From the NCBI GenBank assembly GCA_030681235.1, contig JAUXWY010000026.1, positions 1-38,107 on the forward strand: 38,107 bases of DNA, in the 5' to 3' direction. The DNA is from Pirellulaceae bacterium. GTDB taxonomy: Bacteria; Planctomycetota; Planctomycetia; Pirellulales; Pirellulaceae. Below the pieces are notes generated by a model. That model did not search any database and was not told the origin of the DNA. It saw nothing but the letters and a program-made list of their open reading frames with translations. How positions within the stretch are numbered: position 1 is the stretch's first letter; each line of letters begins with the position of its first letter. The position numbers and the translations under genes are program-made. Shown one piece after another: positions 8,093 to 16,765 of this stretch.

Positions 8093-8281
8093 ACCACTTC
8101 CTTTATCAACACCAAACTCGCAACCGTCGCCAGAGCTTCCCTCCAGGGTTTTTGTGGCGACGCTTCCAAGCCTGCTGGAAAACACCAGATTCCAAGCACA
8201 TTCCGTCGAACGTACTTCCGCAGTGGCCCCACGTTCTCTAGCAGAGCACTGTCTAGTCTAACATATGGAAGGATCGGACGG

Positions 8282-8440
8282 CCCACGGATGGCAATGCCG
8301 AACGGCGGATGAATGCGTTCCGATGCATGCGGTTTCGAAGAGAACACCGTCAGCGTACGATCCGGTCATTAAGCAAAAGCCGTTGAACAAGGACGGGTCA
8401 GCCGTCTTTTCATCCGCAGTTCGGCTATGCCATCCGTGGG
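8282..8440. repeat. Inverted-repeat element with 31-bp imperfect arms
   Basis: The left arm 8282-8312 and right arm 8410-8440 are inverted copies of each other with three mismatches, enclosing about 97 bases. The left arm also matches 30785-30811 with one mismatch in 27, so the arm belongs to a dispersed family. No transposase is encoded inside. It occupies the divergent spacer between the UPF0261 operon and the gene at 8595. The rest of 8093-8594 shows no gene. Confidence 0.8.
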
Positions 8441-8594
8441 AATCACCGAACACTGGCATTTTGTCGAACTGCGACTCAGACCATCCAGCCCCCTGTCGAT
8501 CTTGACGCCGCATTTGGAGTTCGCTAGGGTCCGCCTTTAGATTGCGGAGCGATCGATATCATACCCTGATTGGAGCTGATTCGGAGTTTGGACC

Positions 8595-9692
8595 ATGAGA
8601 AATTCGTCAACAAAACTCCGCCCAGCCACCTTGGTTACGGGAATCGTCGCCAGCACTCTCTGCCTTCCTTGGTATGCTGTTGCTCAAGAAAATTCGACGG
8701 GGGCGAAACCCAACCCACCTCAGTTTCAGATCTCGGACGATCCGATATTGCCACGACCTGTCCAAGCGATCCCACCGAAGCCGTCGCCAATCATCGACAT
8801 TGCCCCGAGCGAGCCGCTGGTCCCCGCACCGTTAGAAGAGCCCAAATCAAATCCAGAATCAATCCGCGAGGTCATTGAACAAGCCATTGAGGAAGCGGTC
8901 GAGGTCGAGTCACGACTCGACATTTTCTTCGAGCAGAGCAAGGCCTACACGGCCTATCGATCGTATCAAACTGGCTTTCAATGGATCGCCGGTTCGAATG
9001 ACGATTTCGGTTGGTTCAGTTGGCAGTCGGATCCCTATCTGCGACGAGAGTCAGATTCCGGCTTATCGCTGACATTCAACCTGCACGGGCTATCAGGTCC
9101 AATCGCGCCAAATGTCTCACCCCGACTGTACGATGCGGTGGCGAGTTACCAAGTCCGAAAATCGTTTTCGAGCAATTTTAGCTACGATGTGGCCGCCAGC
9201 GTCGGCGTGTTTAGCGACTTTGAAGGCAGCGCTCGGAAAGGTGTGCGCTTCCCGGCACATGCTGTCGGGATGATTCATCTCAATTATCGGGCTGACTTGG
9301 TTTTTGGAGCCGACTACTTGGATCGCCAGGATATCAAAATTCTGCCGGTTGCGGGAGTTTCGATCCGTGAGTTCTTGGCCCCCAACGTACGGTTGGATTT
9401 GATATTTCCGCGCCCAAGGATCGACTTTGCACTGGACAATCAACACCGAGTCTACGTCGCGGGGCTCTTGGGCGGCGGAACTTGGGACTACGAAGCCACG
9501 GCCGATACCCGCGAATTGCTCACGTATCGGGACTACCGAGTCGTCCTGGGTTTCGAGTTCGCTGACAACGACAACCATCTCTCGTCGATCGAGTTCGGCT
9601 ACGCCTTCGGCAGGCAATTGGAATTCGCCAACGCCGGAATCACTCTCAACAGTCCCGACGCGTTTGTGCTACAATGGGTCAGTCGGTACTAA
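8595..9692 (+). CDS. Predicted outer-membrane beta-barrel protein (DUF6268-like)
   Basis: A 365-residue exported protein. A cleavable signal peptide covers about residues 1-30 (basic MRNSSTKLR, hydrophobic LVTGIVASTLCLPW, then AVAQ). A Pro-rich segment with repeated PPKPSP-like stretches follows (about 37-90), then a short acidic helix (about 91-115). The last 240 residues alternate polar and aromatic residues in beta-strand pattern and end in WVSRY, a terminal aromatic as in outer-membrane barrels. The layout resembles the DUF6268 proteins common in planctomycetes; I base that on overall appearance, not a signature motif. The function is unknown. The ATG is preceded only by GGAGCTG about 20 bases away, so the ribosome site is weak. 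Confidence 0.7.
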   Translation: MRNSSTKLRPATLVTGIVASTLCLPWYAVAQENSTGAKPNPPQFQISDDPILPRPVQAIPPKPSPIIDIAPSEPLVPAPLEEPKSNPESIREVIEQAIEEAVEVESRLDIFFEQSKAYTAYRSYQTGFQWIAGSNDDFGWFSWQSDPYLRRESDSGLSLTFNLHGLSGPIAPNVSPRLYDAVASYQVRKSFSSNFSYDVAASVGVFSDFEGSARKGVRFPAHAVGMIHLNYRADLVFGADYLDRQDIKILPVAGVSIREFLAPNVRLDLIFPRPRIDFALDNQHRVYVAGLLGGGTWDYEATADTRELLTYRDYRVVLGFEFADNDNHLSSIEFGYAFGRQLEFANAGITLNSPDAFVLQWVSRY

Positions 9693-9823
9693 GTTCTGGC
9701 CCCACAACGATGATCTGGACTGCAACTTCTTACGCCAGAACGTGAAGGTCTCGCTTCGTAGGCAAGACACCGTGTTCTGGCCCGCGTAGCTACACGAACG
9801 TTCACGCTCTTGAGTTTCTCGCG

Positions 9824-10300
9824 ATGCCGAAGCCCGCTTCCAAAACGGATCTACTGGCAGGTAATGAGGACGCTTTTCGGAGCCTCAGCGACTTACTGGC
9901 GCCGCTCTCCAAGACCCAACTCGATCGCAACGTCCGCGACGTATTGGCTCACTTGTACGAGTGGCAACAGATGATGTTCCAGTGGTATCAGGTTGGGATG
10001 GCGGGTGGAACCCTAGTGATGCCAGCGCCGGGCTTCACTTGGCAAACAACTCCGAAACTGAACCAACAAATCTGGCAGAGCTATCAATCGTTCACGTTGG
10101 CTGACGTTCGCAAGAAACTGAATCGGTCGCACAACAAACTGCAAAAACTGATCGAAAAACATTCGAACGAAGAGCTTTTTACCAAACGCCACTATCCTTG
10201 GACAGGCTCGACTTCTCTTGGCGCTTTCCTCACCAGCGCTGGCTGGAGCCATTACAACTGGGCCTTGAAAATATTGCGCAAATTCGCGAAACAGTGTTAA
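9824..10300 (+). CDS. ClbS/DfsB family four-helix bundle protein
   Basis: A 158-residue soluble all-helical protein of the ClbS/DfsB (DUF1706, DinB-like) family. The N-terminus MPKPASKTDLL, the DVLAHLYEWQQMMFQWY helix (about 38-54) with a conserved His, and GWSHYNWALK near the C-terminus fit the family. ClbS of colibactin producers protects against that genotoxin as a cyclopropane hydrolase; most relatives are of unknown function. No colibactin-type or other biosynthetic genes lie nearby, so self-protection is not supported here. It probably forms a one-gene unit. Confidence 0.75.
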   Translation: MPKPASKTDLLAGNEDAFRSLSDLLAPLSKTQLDRNVRDVLAHLYEWQQMMFQWYQVGMAGGTLVMPAPGFTWQTTPKLNQQIWQSYQSFTLADVRKKLNRSHNKLQKLIEKHSNEELFTKRHYPWTGSTSLGAFLTSAGWSHYNWALKILRKFAKQC

Positions 10301-10584
10301 GTCACTTAACATCGTGACGACGAAAAGTAGTAGTGAACGGTGTTTAACAGTCAGCCGAAAGGCGTACTCGTGCCACTTCATGTGCACCGGCTAAATTCGG
10401 GCGGGATTCTAATAGTAGAGCGAGCCCGATCGCCGGCGAATAGCAACTCTACTCCAGGTCCCTCAAGCGTTCTAAAATGGTCTTCCATTGGGCCACCTCT
10501 GAGCGCCACACATCACCCACCGAGGATGACAACTTCTACTAAATTCGAACTTGGCTTGAAAACCCAGTCGCAGAATTCGCCGCG

Positions 10585-11958
10585 TTAAAGGTCGCTGATT
10601 TGCTCGGCCGCGCGAAGTCCCGAGAGGTAGGCGCCATGGGCGGTTCCAAAGTACTCGTGATCCGTGGCTTCACCGGCGAAGTAGAGCTTGTCCGCGACCG
10701 GCTTCGCCAATTGACGACGAAACTTTGGATCCGCGCCAACCGGATTGTACGAGTAGGCTCCGAAAGAAAAGGGATCGGAGGCCCATCGTGTCAATTGATA
10801 ATCAATCGGCTCGGGGATGTCGGCTCCAAACAAATGGCGGAGCGTTGTCATGGCACTGGCTACGATCTGTTCATCTGTCCAATCCTCGATTTCGCGGCCT
10901 CGGTCGGCTGCGTTAAAGCCTAGCAACACAGGGACGTTGGCTGCGCGAACGAAACTGACCCACTCGACCCACTCGCCATGTTTCGTCGTGATGCACTCGA
11001 GCCAATCCACATCGGTCGGCCAAAAGACTTTGGGGAACCGGAGATAACACTTGTTCAAGACCCCCATTTCCAACTTGGCAATGGCTGTGACGATCGGCTT
11101 TGGCAATGAAGGCGAAAACTTGACCCCGCCGGCTTTCAATACGCCCAAGGGCAAGGTCACGACGACTTGATCCGCTGTAAATTCTTCAGTCGCGGTCGAT
11201 ATTCGAATTGGAGCTTGATCCCAAACAACTCGGCGGACGATTTGGCCGGTCTTGATCGTGAGGTTCTTCGCCAGGTACTTGACGATCTGTTCGTAGCCGT
11301 CGGCAAATAGACCATCTTCTCCGTCAAATTCTTCAGCACTATCGAACCATTGGGCAGACAATTTTGTGGCGCTACCGGCATACTCTTGCTCCAACATGCT
11401 GCTGACTAAGAAGCTGAGCATTTGCCGGACTTGTTCATTCGCTCCCAGTTTTTTTTGCAATCGCTCGGCGACCTCGCGCAGACTTGTGTCTTCGTCGGCC
11501 TCTTGAGCCGCCTCGATGGCCGACTGAAACTGGTCCCGCAATCGGTCCAGTTGCGTCTCTTTCGCTTCGGAGAGTTCCTTACCGGTAACGTCATAAATGC
11601 GATTGGATTCGTAGCTGGTTTCAATCAACTTGGCGTGGGCTTGTTTTGCCAAGTCGGTTAGCGGATTCCCTTCCAAGCCATGAATCCAACTGGCGCCCAT
11701 GTCCAACGGGATATCCGGCCACTTGTTGCTAGTCCAGAGTCGTCCGCCAATTCGTTCACGTCCCTCCAGCACCACCACCTCAATGCCTTGGTTCTGCAAT
11801 TCGCGAGCGGCCGCCAATCCGGCCAACCCGGCTCCAATCACGATCACTCGACGTGACACCGGTTTCCTTTCTTCCATACCAATCGCGTGGCGTTGGCCGA
11901 TTCCACAAATCCCGAGCCCCATCGCGGTCAACAAACGAACTAAAGAACGACGATCCAC
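10585..11958 (-). CDS. Tat-exported flavin monoamine/polyamine oxidase family protein
   Basis: A 457-residue FAD-dependent amine oxidase. A twin-arginine signal opens it (DRRSLVRLL then a hydrophobic GLGICGIG), so it should be exported folded with its FAD. The dinucleotide-binding motif is VIVIGAGLAGLAAARELQ (about residues 38-55), followed by ERIGGRLWT and DMGASWIHG. The C-terminal LYFAGEATDHEYFGTAHGAY is the second FAD-binding segment of amine and polyamine oxidases. These oxidise amines to aldehydes with release of ammonia and peroxide; the substrate is not deducible. I chose GTG 11958 because AAGG lies eight bases upstream; GTG 11967 is the alternative. It stands alone on the minus strand. 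Confidence 0.85.
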   Translation of the reverse strand: MDRRSLVRLLTAMGLGICGIGQRHAIGMEERKPVSRRVIVIGAGLAGLAAARELQNQGIEVVVLEGRERIGGRLWTSNKWPDIPLDMGASWIHGLEGNPLTDLAKQAHAKLIETSYESNRIYDVTGKELSEAKETQLDRLRDQFQSAIEAAQEADEDTSLREVAERLQKKLGANEQVRQMLSFLVSSMLEQEYAGSATKLSAQWFDSAEEFDGEDGLFADGYEQIVKYLAKNLTIKTGQIVRRVVWDQAPIRISTATEEFTADQVVVTLPLGVLKAGGVKFSPSLPKPIVTAIAKLEMGVLNKCYLRFPKVFWPTDVDWLECITTKHGEWVEWVSFVRAANVPVLLGFNAADRGREIEDWTDEQIVASAMTTLRHLFGADIPEPIDYQLTRWASDPFSFGAYSYNPVGADPKFRRQLAKPVADKLYFAGEATDHEYFGTAHGAYLSGLRAAEQISDL

Positions 11959-12286
11959 AAACTCCACCTTTTTCTACTGCCAACCCCGCCACAATCATAG
12001 CGAATTTCGCTGGGCTAAGAAAGGAAGTCCGTGTCCACCTAACACGTCCAACACTAGTGAAACAAACGATTGTGCTGAAATAATGAAGTGAGCGTTGGCC
12101 ACAAAGTTTGGCTCGGGCCTTCAGTATAACGACGAACGAGCTTGTTCCGTCCGGACAAGGAAAAATAAAAAGCACAAAATCGCGTCTCAAACAGTGCGCG
12201 GGTGGTGTTCCGAATGAAATTCTTGTGTTCGAACGTCGCAAAAAAAGAAATGGAATCCGTGGGTATTACCGGAACAGAGACGGGGA
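11959..12286. other. Gene-less spacer between the amine oxidase and the diguanylate cyclase
   Basis: About 330 bases. I see no convincing coding frame, RNA gene, repeat or terminator. Its right part borders the end of the GGDEF gene and its left part holds the leader of the amine oxidase. Confidence 0.5.
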
Positions 12287-13312
12287 TTAGATCAGAACGC
12301 AGGTTTTTGATTTATTGCGTTTTTGGGCGTACATGGCTTGGTCCGCTTCACCCCAGGCAATTTCCAACGACTTCGATGGGGCTCTCTTTGCCAATCCAAT
12401 CGAAGCGGAAATGTTGACTGCTGTTAATTGTTCGCTTAAGCGAGTGACCATGTCATGCGGTATCGCCTCATCTGCATCGATCGTTAGAATCGCGAATTCG
12501 TCGCCGCCAACGCGAGCCACGACATCGCATTCGCGAATTGCCAGTCGCAAAGCGTCAGCAGCCTTTGCCAATAATGCGTCACCCGAGCAGTGACCTTGTC
12601 GGTCATTGACGACTTTCAATCCGTCGAGGTCGATCATGATCACCGACGCACTGCTTCCGTACCGACGGCAACGAGATTCTTCAATTGCAAGGATGCGATC
12701 CCACCCGCGGCGATTGAATAGTCCCGTCAGTGAATCTGTTTCGGCGACTTGTTCGGCCCTTTCGGCTCGGCGTGACTCGTGTTCTGCGCGGATCTCAAAC
12801 GCCAGAATGGTACCAAGCATTTGTGCGATCAACTGAAGATGCGGAAGTTCTTCGACCAAACTTTCCGATTGGCACTTTGGATCGATGGCGCAAAGCGTTC
12901 CGAACAGGGACCCATCCATGTTGGTTAGCGGCAATCCGATGTAGGCACCGATTTCAACCTGCCGACCGATGGGTGCATTCAAATACGCCGGAACTTGATT
13001 CGACTCAGGGGCGATGCAAGGCCCTCGCCCCTGGACCATTTGGGAACAGAATGAATCCGTCCAACGAAAAATGTCGCCTCCCTTTACGTTGTAGCCGTGA
13101 TCTTCCGCGTGCAGGACAATCCAGTTTTCACCAGAAGTTCTGGTGATCATCCACAAAGAAAACCCGTAACGTTCGTGCAGATAAGTCAGAACGCTCGACG
13201 AAGTCGCATTGAAATCCGTAAAGGCTTGGAATGAAGACAACATCATTGACTCGATTTTCGGTTGTTGACTGCAGTTCCATGCGAAGTCGATGCCAAAAAC
13301 TTGACATGACAT
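12287..13312 (-). CDS. GAF-GGDEF diguanylate cyclase
   Basis: A 341-residue soluble signalling enzyme predicted to make cyclic di-GMP from two GTP. The N-terminal half (about 25-175) is a GAF-type sensor domain, with VPAYLNAPIG and IGAYIGLPLTNMDGSLFGTLC typical of GAF. A short helix (AEHESRRAERAEQVAETD) leads into the GGDEF domain, which begins at SLTGLFNRRG. The active site is intact (RVGGDEFAIL), and the inhibitory site RECD lies five residues before it, so product feedback is likely. There is no membrane segment, so the signal is probably cytoplasmic. The start is uncertain: an ATG-ATG pair at 13246 would remove 22 residues that do not belong to the GAF domain. Confidence 0.9.
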   Translation of the reverse strand: MSCQVFGIDFAWNCSQQPKIESMMLSSFQAFTDFNATSSSVLTYLHERYGFSLWMITRTSGENWIVLHAEDHGYNVKGGDIFRWTDSFCSQMVQGRGPCIAPESNQVPAYLNAPIGRQVEIGAYIGLPLTNMDGSLFGTLCAIDPKCQSESLVEELPHLQLIAQMLGTILAFEIRAEHESRRAERAEQVAETDSLTGLFNRRGWDRILAIEESRCRRYGSSASVIMIDLDGLKVVNDRQGHCSGDALLAKAADALRLAIRECDVVARVGGDEFAILTIDADEAIPHDMVTRLSEQLTAVNISASIGLAKRAPSKSLEIAWGEADQAMYAQKRNKSKTCVLI

Positions 13313-13832
13313 GCACAGACTGCATGAATAAGGACATGCGTGCCCCTATCTCGAAGAGGAAACGTAGCTTAACAATTCCGAGCGAACGTCCGGTCACATA
13401 TGAATCTGCGTGGGAAAGCGATTTTCACCAAAACTTGAGATTCGAATGTATCGATTGAAGCGATCGAATGTAAATTGTTCAGAATGCCAAGTGGCTCTGG
13501 CAGCTTTACTGGGCGAAGCGATCGAACGTGTAGGCAAACTTCCCGATTGAAAGTTCGGCCAAACGTCCCTAAATCAGTCGAGAGAAAGGGTTGTGCTTGG
13601 CCACCGCGACCATGAGCCATTCGTGAATCGAGCCCGACCGACCGTTAGAACGTCCGAACATTACTGAACCCGCTATGGAAATCGGATGGATGTCTGTAGA
13701 ACATAATGTGATTCGGCTGATCGGTCTGTGATTGGATTTATCCCCGAATCCGTGACCGGTTTCACGGTCCCGCGTCAGCAGCGGACCAGCCAGAAAAAAG
13801 CACCCGTAACTCCCCGTTGGAAAGGCTCGTCA
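13313..13832. other. Gene-less divergent spacer upstream of rarA
   Basis: About 520 bases between two divergent genes, so promoters for both are expected. I could not identify clear promoter hexamers, a structured RNA or a convincing small frame. In-frame extension of rarA into it (from 13728) is possible but lacks family resemblance. Confidence 0.5.
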
Positions 13833-15161
13833 ATGCGATCTTTGTTTGAAGCCGAAGAGCAATCCAATGCGCGGCGAGCGATGCCGTTGGCCGCGCGGAT
13901 GCGTCCCCAACATTTGGATCAATTTGTGGGCCAATCTCATTTGTTAGGTCCAGGCAAGCTGCTCCGTCGTCTGATCGATGCCGATCGTTTGGGAAGTGTC
14001 ATCTTTTTCGGGCCGCCAGGTTGTGGCAAGACGACCCTGGCTAGTTTATTGGCGGGGATTGGCAAGAAGTTTTACGCGCGTTTAAGTGCGATTACGGACG
14101 GCGTCGCTCAACTGCGACAAGTGTTGTCCGAAGCCAAAGAACGAGTGGAAACGGGGCGCGGCAAGACCGTGTTGTTCATCGATGAAATTCATCGCTTCAA
14201 CAAGACTCAGCAAGATGCACTATTGGGTGATGTGGAAAGCGGCGTCATCGACTTGGTCGGAGCAACAACCTCGAATCCCTATTTCGCAATCAATTCAGCG
14301 TTGATCAGTCGCAGTCAGATTTTCCAGTTTCAGCCGCTGACCGAGGTAGAAATTGCCCAATTGTTGCACACCGGCCTGACCGACGTCGAACGGGGATTGG
14401 GGGAGACTCAAGTGACGCTGACACCAGCGGCAATCTCCCAACTTTGCACTTGGTGCGATGGCGACGCACGACAGGCACTGAACGTGTTGGAGATTGCGGT
14501 GTTGTCCAGTTCGCAGCGACCGTTGGTGGTCACCGACGAATTGATTCGCGAGTGCATGCAACGAAGTGCGTTGCGATTTGACGCGACAGGCGAAGAACAT
14601 TACGACTTGGCCAGTGCTCTGATCAAGAGTATTCGTGGTTCGGATGTGGATGCGTCGATTTATTGGTTGGCTCGGCTGTTGGAATCGGGCGAAGATGTTC
14701 GATTCTTGACGCGGCGGTTGGTGATTTTGGCCAGCGAAGACATTGGCAACGCGGACCCACAGGCCCTGCTGATGGCGGTGGCTTGCATGCAGGCCTGCGA
14801 GTTCATCGGGTTGCCGGAGGGGCAATTGACGTTGTCACAGACCGTGGCTTACTTGGCGTGTGCGCCCAAATCGAATGCCTGTACGGTCGCGATTGGGGCT
14901 GCACGGCAGGATGTGCAGACCAAAAAAGTGTTGCCTGTCCCCAACCATTTACGGGACGGGCACTACGCGGGTGCCAAAAATTTGGGCGTGGGACAAGGGT
15001 ACGTTTATGCCCATGACCATCCGGACGGGATCGCGCCACAGGATTATTTGGGAGTCGAAAAGACCTATTATCAACCCACGAATCGCGGATTTGAACGCGA
15101 ATTAGCCGAGCGCTTGGAAAAAATCCGCGCCGCATTGCGCCGATCCGACCGATCCGTCTGA
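13833..15161 (+). CDS. rarA: Replication-associated recombination protein A (RarA/MgsA), AAA+ ATPase
   Basis: A 442-residue clamp-loader-like AAA+ ATPase that acts at stalled replication forks. The N-terminus MRSLFEAEEQ with PLAARMRP and FVGQSHLLG is typical. Walker A is GPPGCGKTT (60-68), Walker B VLFIDEIHRF (113-122), sensor 1 GATTSNP (143-149), with SR at 159-160 as the likely arginine finger region. The C-terminal tetramerisation region is complete (LACAPKSNA, HLRDGHYAGAKNLG). GGAAAGG seven bases before ATG 13833 fixes the start; the frame is open back to 13728. The last residues (RRSDRSV) and the TGA stop lie inside a 9-bp tandem repeat, so the C-terminal tail depends on repeat sequence. 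Confidence 0.93.
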   Translation: MRSLFEAEEQSNARRAMPLAARMRPQHLDQFVGQSHLLGPGKLLRRLIDADRLGSVIFFGPPGCGKTTLASLLAGIGKKFYARLSAITDGVAQLRQVLSEAKERVETGRGKTVLFIDEIHRFNKTQQDALLGDVESGVIDLVGATTSNPYFAINSALISRSQIFQFQPLTEVEIAQLLHTGLTDVERGLGETQVTLTPAAISQLCTWCDGDARQALNVLEIAVLSSSQRPLVVTDELIRECMQRSALRFDATGEEHYDLASALIKSIRGSDVDASIYWLARLLESGEDVRFLTRRLVILASEDIGNADPQALLMAVACMQACEFIGLPEGQLTLSQTVAYLACAPKSNACTVAIGAARQDVQTKKVLPVPNHLRDGHYAGAKNLGVGQGYVYAHDHPDGIAPQDYLGVEKTYYQPTNRGFERELAERLEKIRAALRRSDRSV

Positions 15162-15263
15162 TCCGTCTGATCCGTCTGATCCGTCTGATCCGACCGATCC
15201 GTCTGATCTGTCTGATCCGACCGATCTGTCTGATCTGTCTGATCCGACCGATCTGACCGATCC
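15142..15263. repeat. 9-bp tandem repeat overlapping the end of rarA
   Basis: Thirteen full 9-bp units plus a 5-base remnant, alternating between GATCCGTCT and GATCCGACC with a few GATCTG variants. The first two units encode the end of RarA; its TGA stop is formed where the GTCT unit meets the next GA. Unit length is a multiple of three. There are no spacers, so this is not CRISPR. Confidence 0.93.
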
Positions 15264-15819
15264 CAATTCCGCTAGCGAAAACTTGAGTGATAGCACGATT
15301 GCCCCTACATCTTGTGCCAATTGTCTAGCTTAATCAGAAAATCGGCGATTTGTTTGACCAAGTAACGTCAAAGCCACACAATTCGGTCGTCGTGTTGACC
15401 GTGGTTCTGGGCACAGAGCCGCATCAACTTTTCATCTCATTGTACTTAGGAATACGTGGGTCGGGTTCAAGGAAGAGGGAGCTTTCTGGCATTCGCATCG
15501 AATTGTTGCCACAGTTCGGAAGGAATTGAAAGAGTCAATTTCGGAAATACGAGATCGGACCTTAAATTCGGGAGTTCTGCTGTGGATCGGGCGGCGGTTT
15601 GGCGAAGCACATCAGTTTGCATGGTTCTACTTCTCTTGGACGTCTCTTGACGCTGGATGGTCGCAGACATCGTTTGTCGTGGCGCTAGTTGGATTGCTCC
15701 ACAGGTTCAGGGTTGGACCTCGGGGCGAAGGTTGAGATTCTTTCCCGAACTAAACTCTATTCCTCCTTTATCACCGGCTCAAGATGAGCCTCTATCGCAC
15801 GAAATAAGGGAGTTTTTGA
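15264..15819. other. Gene-less stretch downstream of the 9-bp repeat
   Basis: About 555 bases. Frames of 60-70 residues exist on both strands but look unlike proteins and lack ribosome sites. It presumably holds the promoter of the following amidotransferase-like gene; I cannot point to one. Confidence 0.5.
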
Positions 15820-16587
15820 ATGGTCGCAAAACCACTTGTCGGGATTAACACGGACTTTCGCCAGGGTCAAGGGAAACACCCCAGTCACTCGGTCGTCACG
15901 GCTGGATATTTTGATCGAATTTCGCGAGCCGGTGGCATTCCTGTACTACTTCCTCCGTTGGAGTCGGAAGTTGATTTGGAGCAAGTACTCAACTCGCTTG
16001 ATGCGTTTGTAATGATCGGTGGGAACGACTACGATCCCCGCCGCGACGGCTATGTGGTTCACCCTTCGATGAAGTTGATGGACCCGCGCCGCGAGACTTT
16101 TGATCGTAGCTTGGTAGAAGCCATCAGTCGCCGCCGCATGCCGCTGCTGGCTATCGGTGCAGGGCTGCAATTGCTAAATGTCATCCACAAGGGCAACCTG
16201 TTTTACAACATTCCGGACGACCTGCCGGAAGCTCTGCCACACCGCGATTCCCATGATAATGCTCACCGCCATGGGCTGGTTGTGGAAGCGGGTTCGCTGA
16301 TGGATAAGGTTTACGGCGACGGCGAGATCCGCGTTAATTCTCGACATCATATCGCGATCGATGAAGTCGCGTCGCCGTTCAAGGTCACCGCTCGGTGCAG
16401 CGATGGCGTGGTAGAAGCGATTGAAAGCTTGGAAGAAGATTGGTTTGTGATTGGGACCCAGTTCCATCCGGAAAGCGACGCGGCTTCGGCTTTGGATCTG
16501 CGGATTTTTGAGCTGTTTATCGAGGGAATCTTGGAACAACGGTCCGGAGGAGTGAGCCTGCCGACACGGTTGCGAGTCGTGGCATAG
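15820..16587 (+). CDS. Class I amidotransferase-like (peptidase C26/PuuD-like) protein lacking the catalytic Cys
   Basis: A 255-residue class I glutamine-amidotransferase fold close to gamma-glutamyl-GABA hydrolase (PuuD, C26). Family landmarks are PLVGINTDFR at the start, AGGIPVLLPP (37-46), VMIGGNDYDP (64-73), the NSRHHIAID loop (173-181) and the GTQFHPES box with His216 and Glu218. The nucleophile elbow reads LLAIGAGLQLLN where active members have a GICRG-type sequence. The nucleophilic Cys is Gly113 (codon GGT at 16156) and the next Arg is Ala. As written it cannot perform thiol amidotransfer or gamma-glutamyl hydrolysis, so a binding or structural role is likely. ATG 15820 has no strong ribosome site. 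A terminator follows. Confidence 0.85.
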   Translation: MVAKPLVGINTDFRQGQGKHPSHSVVTAGYFDRISRAGGIPVLLPPLESEVDLEQVLNSLDAFVMIGGNDYDPRRDGYVVHPSMKLMDPRRETFDRSLVEAISRRRMPLLAIGAGLQLLNVIHKGNLFYNIPDDLPEALPHRDSHDNAHRHGLVVEAGSLMDKVYGDGEIRVNSRHHIAIDEVASPFKVTARCSDGVVEAIESLEEDWFVIGTQFHPESDAASALDLRIFELFIEGILEQRSGGVSLPTRLRVVA

Positions 16588-16645
16588 CCAGGATTCTCGG
16601 GCTGAAAACCAAGGTGGTGGCGATTTGCGTTTCGCTCCAACAGTC

Positions 16646-16681
16646 AAAAAACACCACGGCCTAGTCCGTGGTGTTTTTTTT
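16646..16681. terminator. Intrinsic terminator, potentially bidirectional
   Basis: An 8-bp stem CACCACGG/CCGTGGTG with loop CCTAGT is flanked by six A on the left and eight T on the right. It ends the amidotransferase-like transcript about 60 bases after its stop and could also stop transcription from the other side. Confidence 0.92.
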
Positions 16682-16765
16682 AATTTTTCATGCTTCAATA
16701 ATCATTAATCATTCAACCGAGAGCCCGCGTGGGCAACGCCCCGGTCTGGCGTTAGAATTTGGGGC

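Noticed and set aside
9824-10300. ClbS-like protein as self-resistance to a local colibactin-like toxin
   Set aside because: No polyketide or peptide synthase genes are nearby, and most family members have unknown roles.
10340-10588. An 82-residue plus-strand frame before the end of the amine oxidase gene
   Set aside because: Low-complexity Ser/Pro/Thr composition, no ribosome site and no recognisable family; it overlaps the 3' end of the opposing gene.
15142-15263. Tandem repeats considered as a CRISPR array
   Set aside because: Units are 9 bp, directly adjacent, with no unique spacers and no cas genes in the window. The same holds for the 7-nt and 15-nt arrays.
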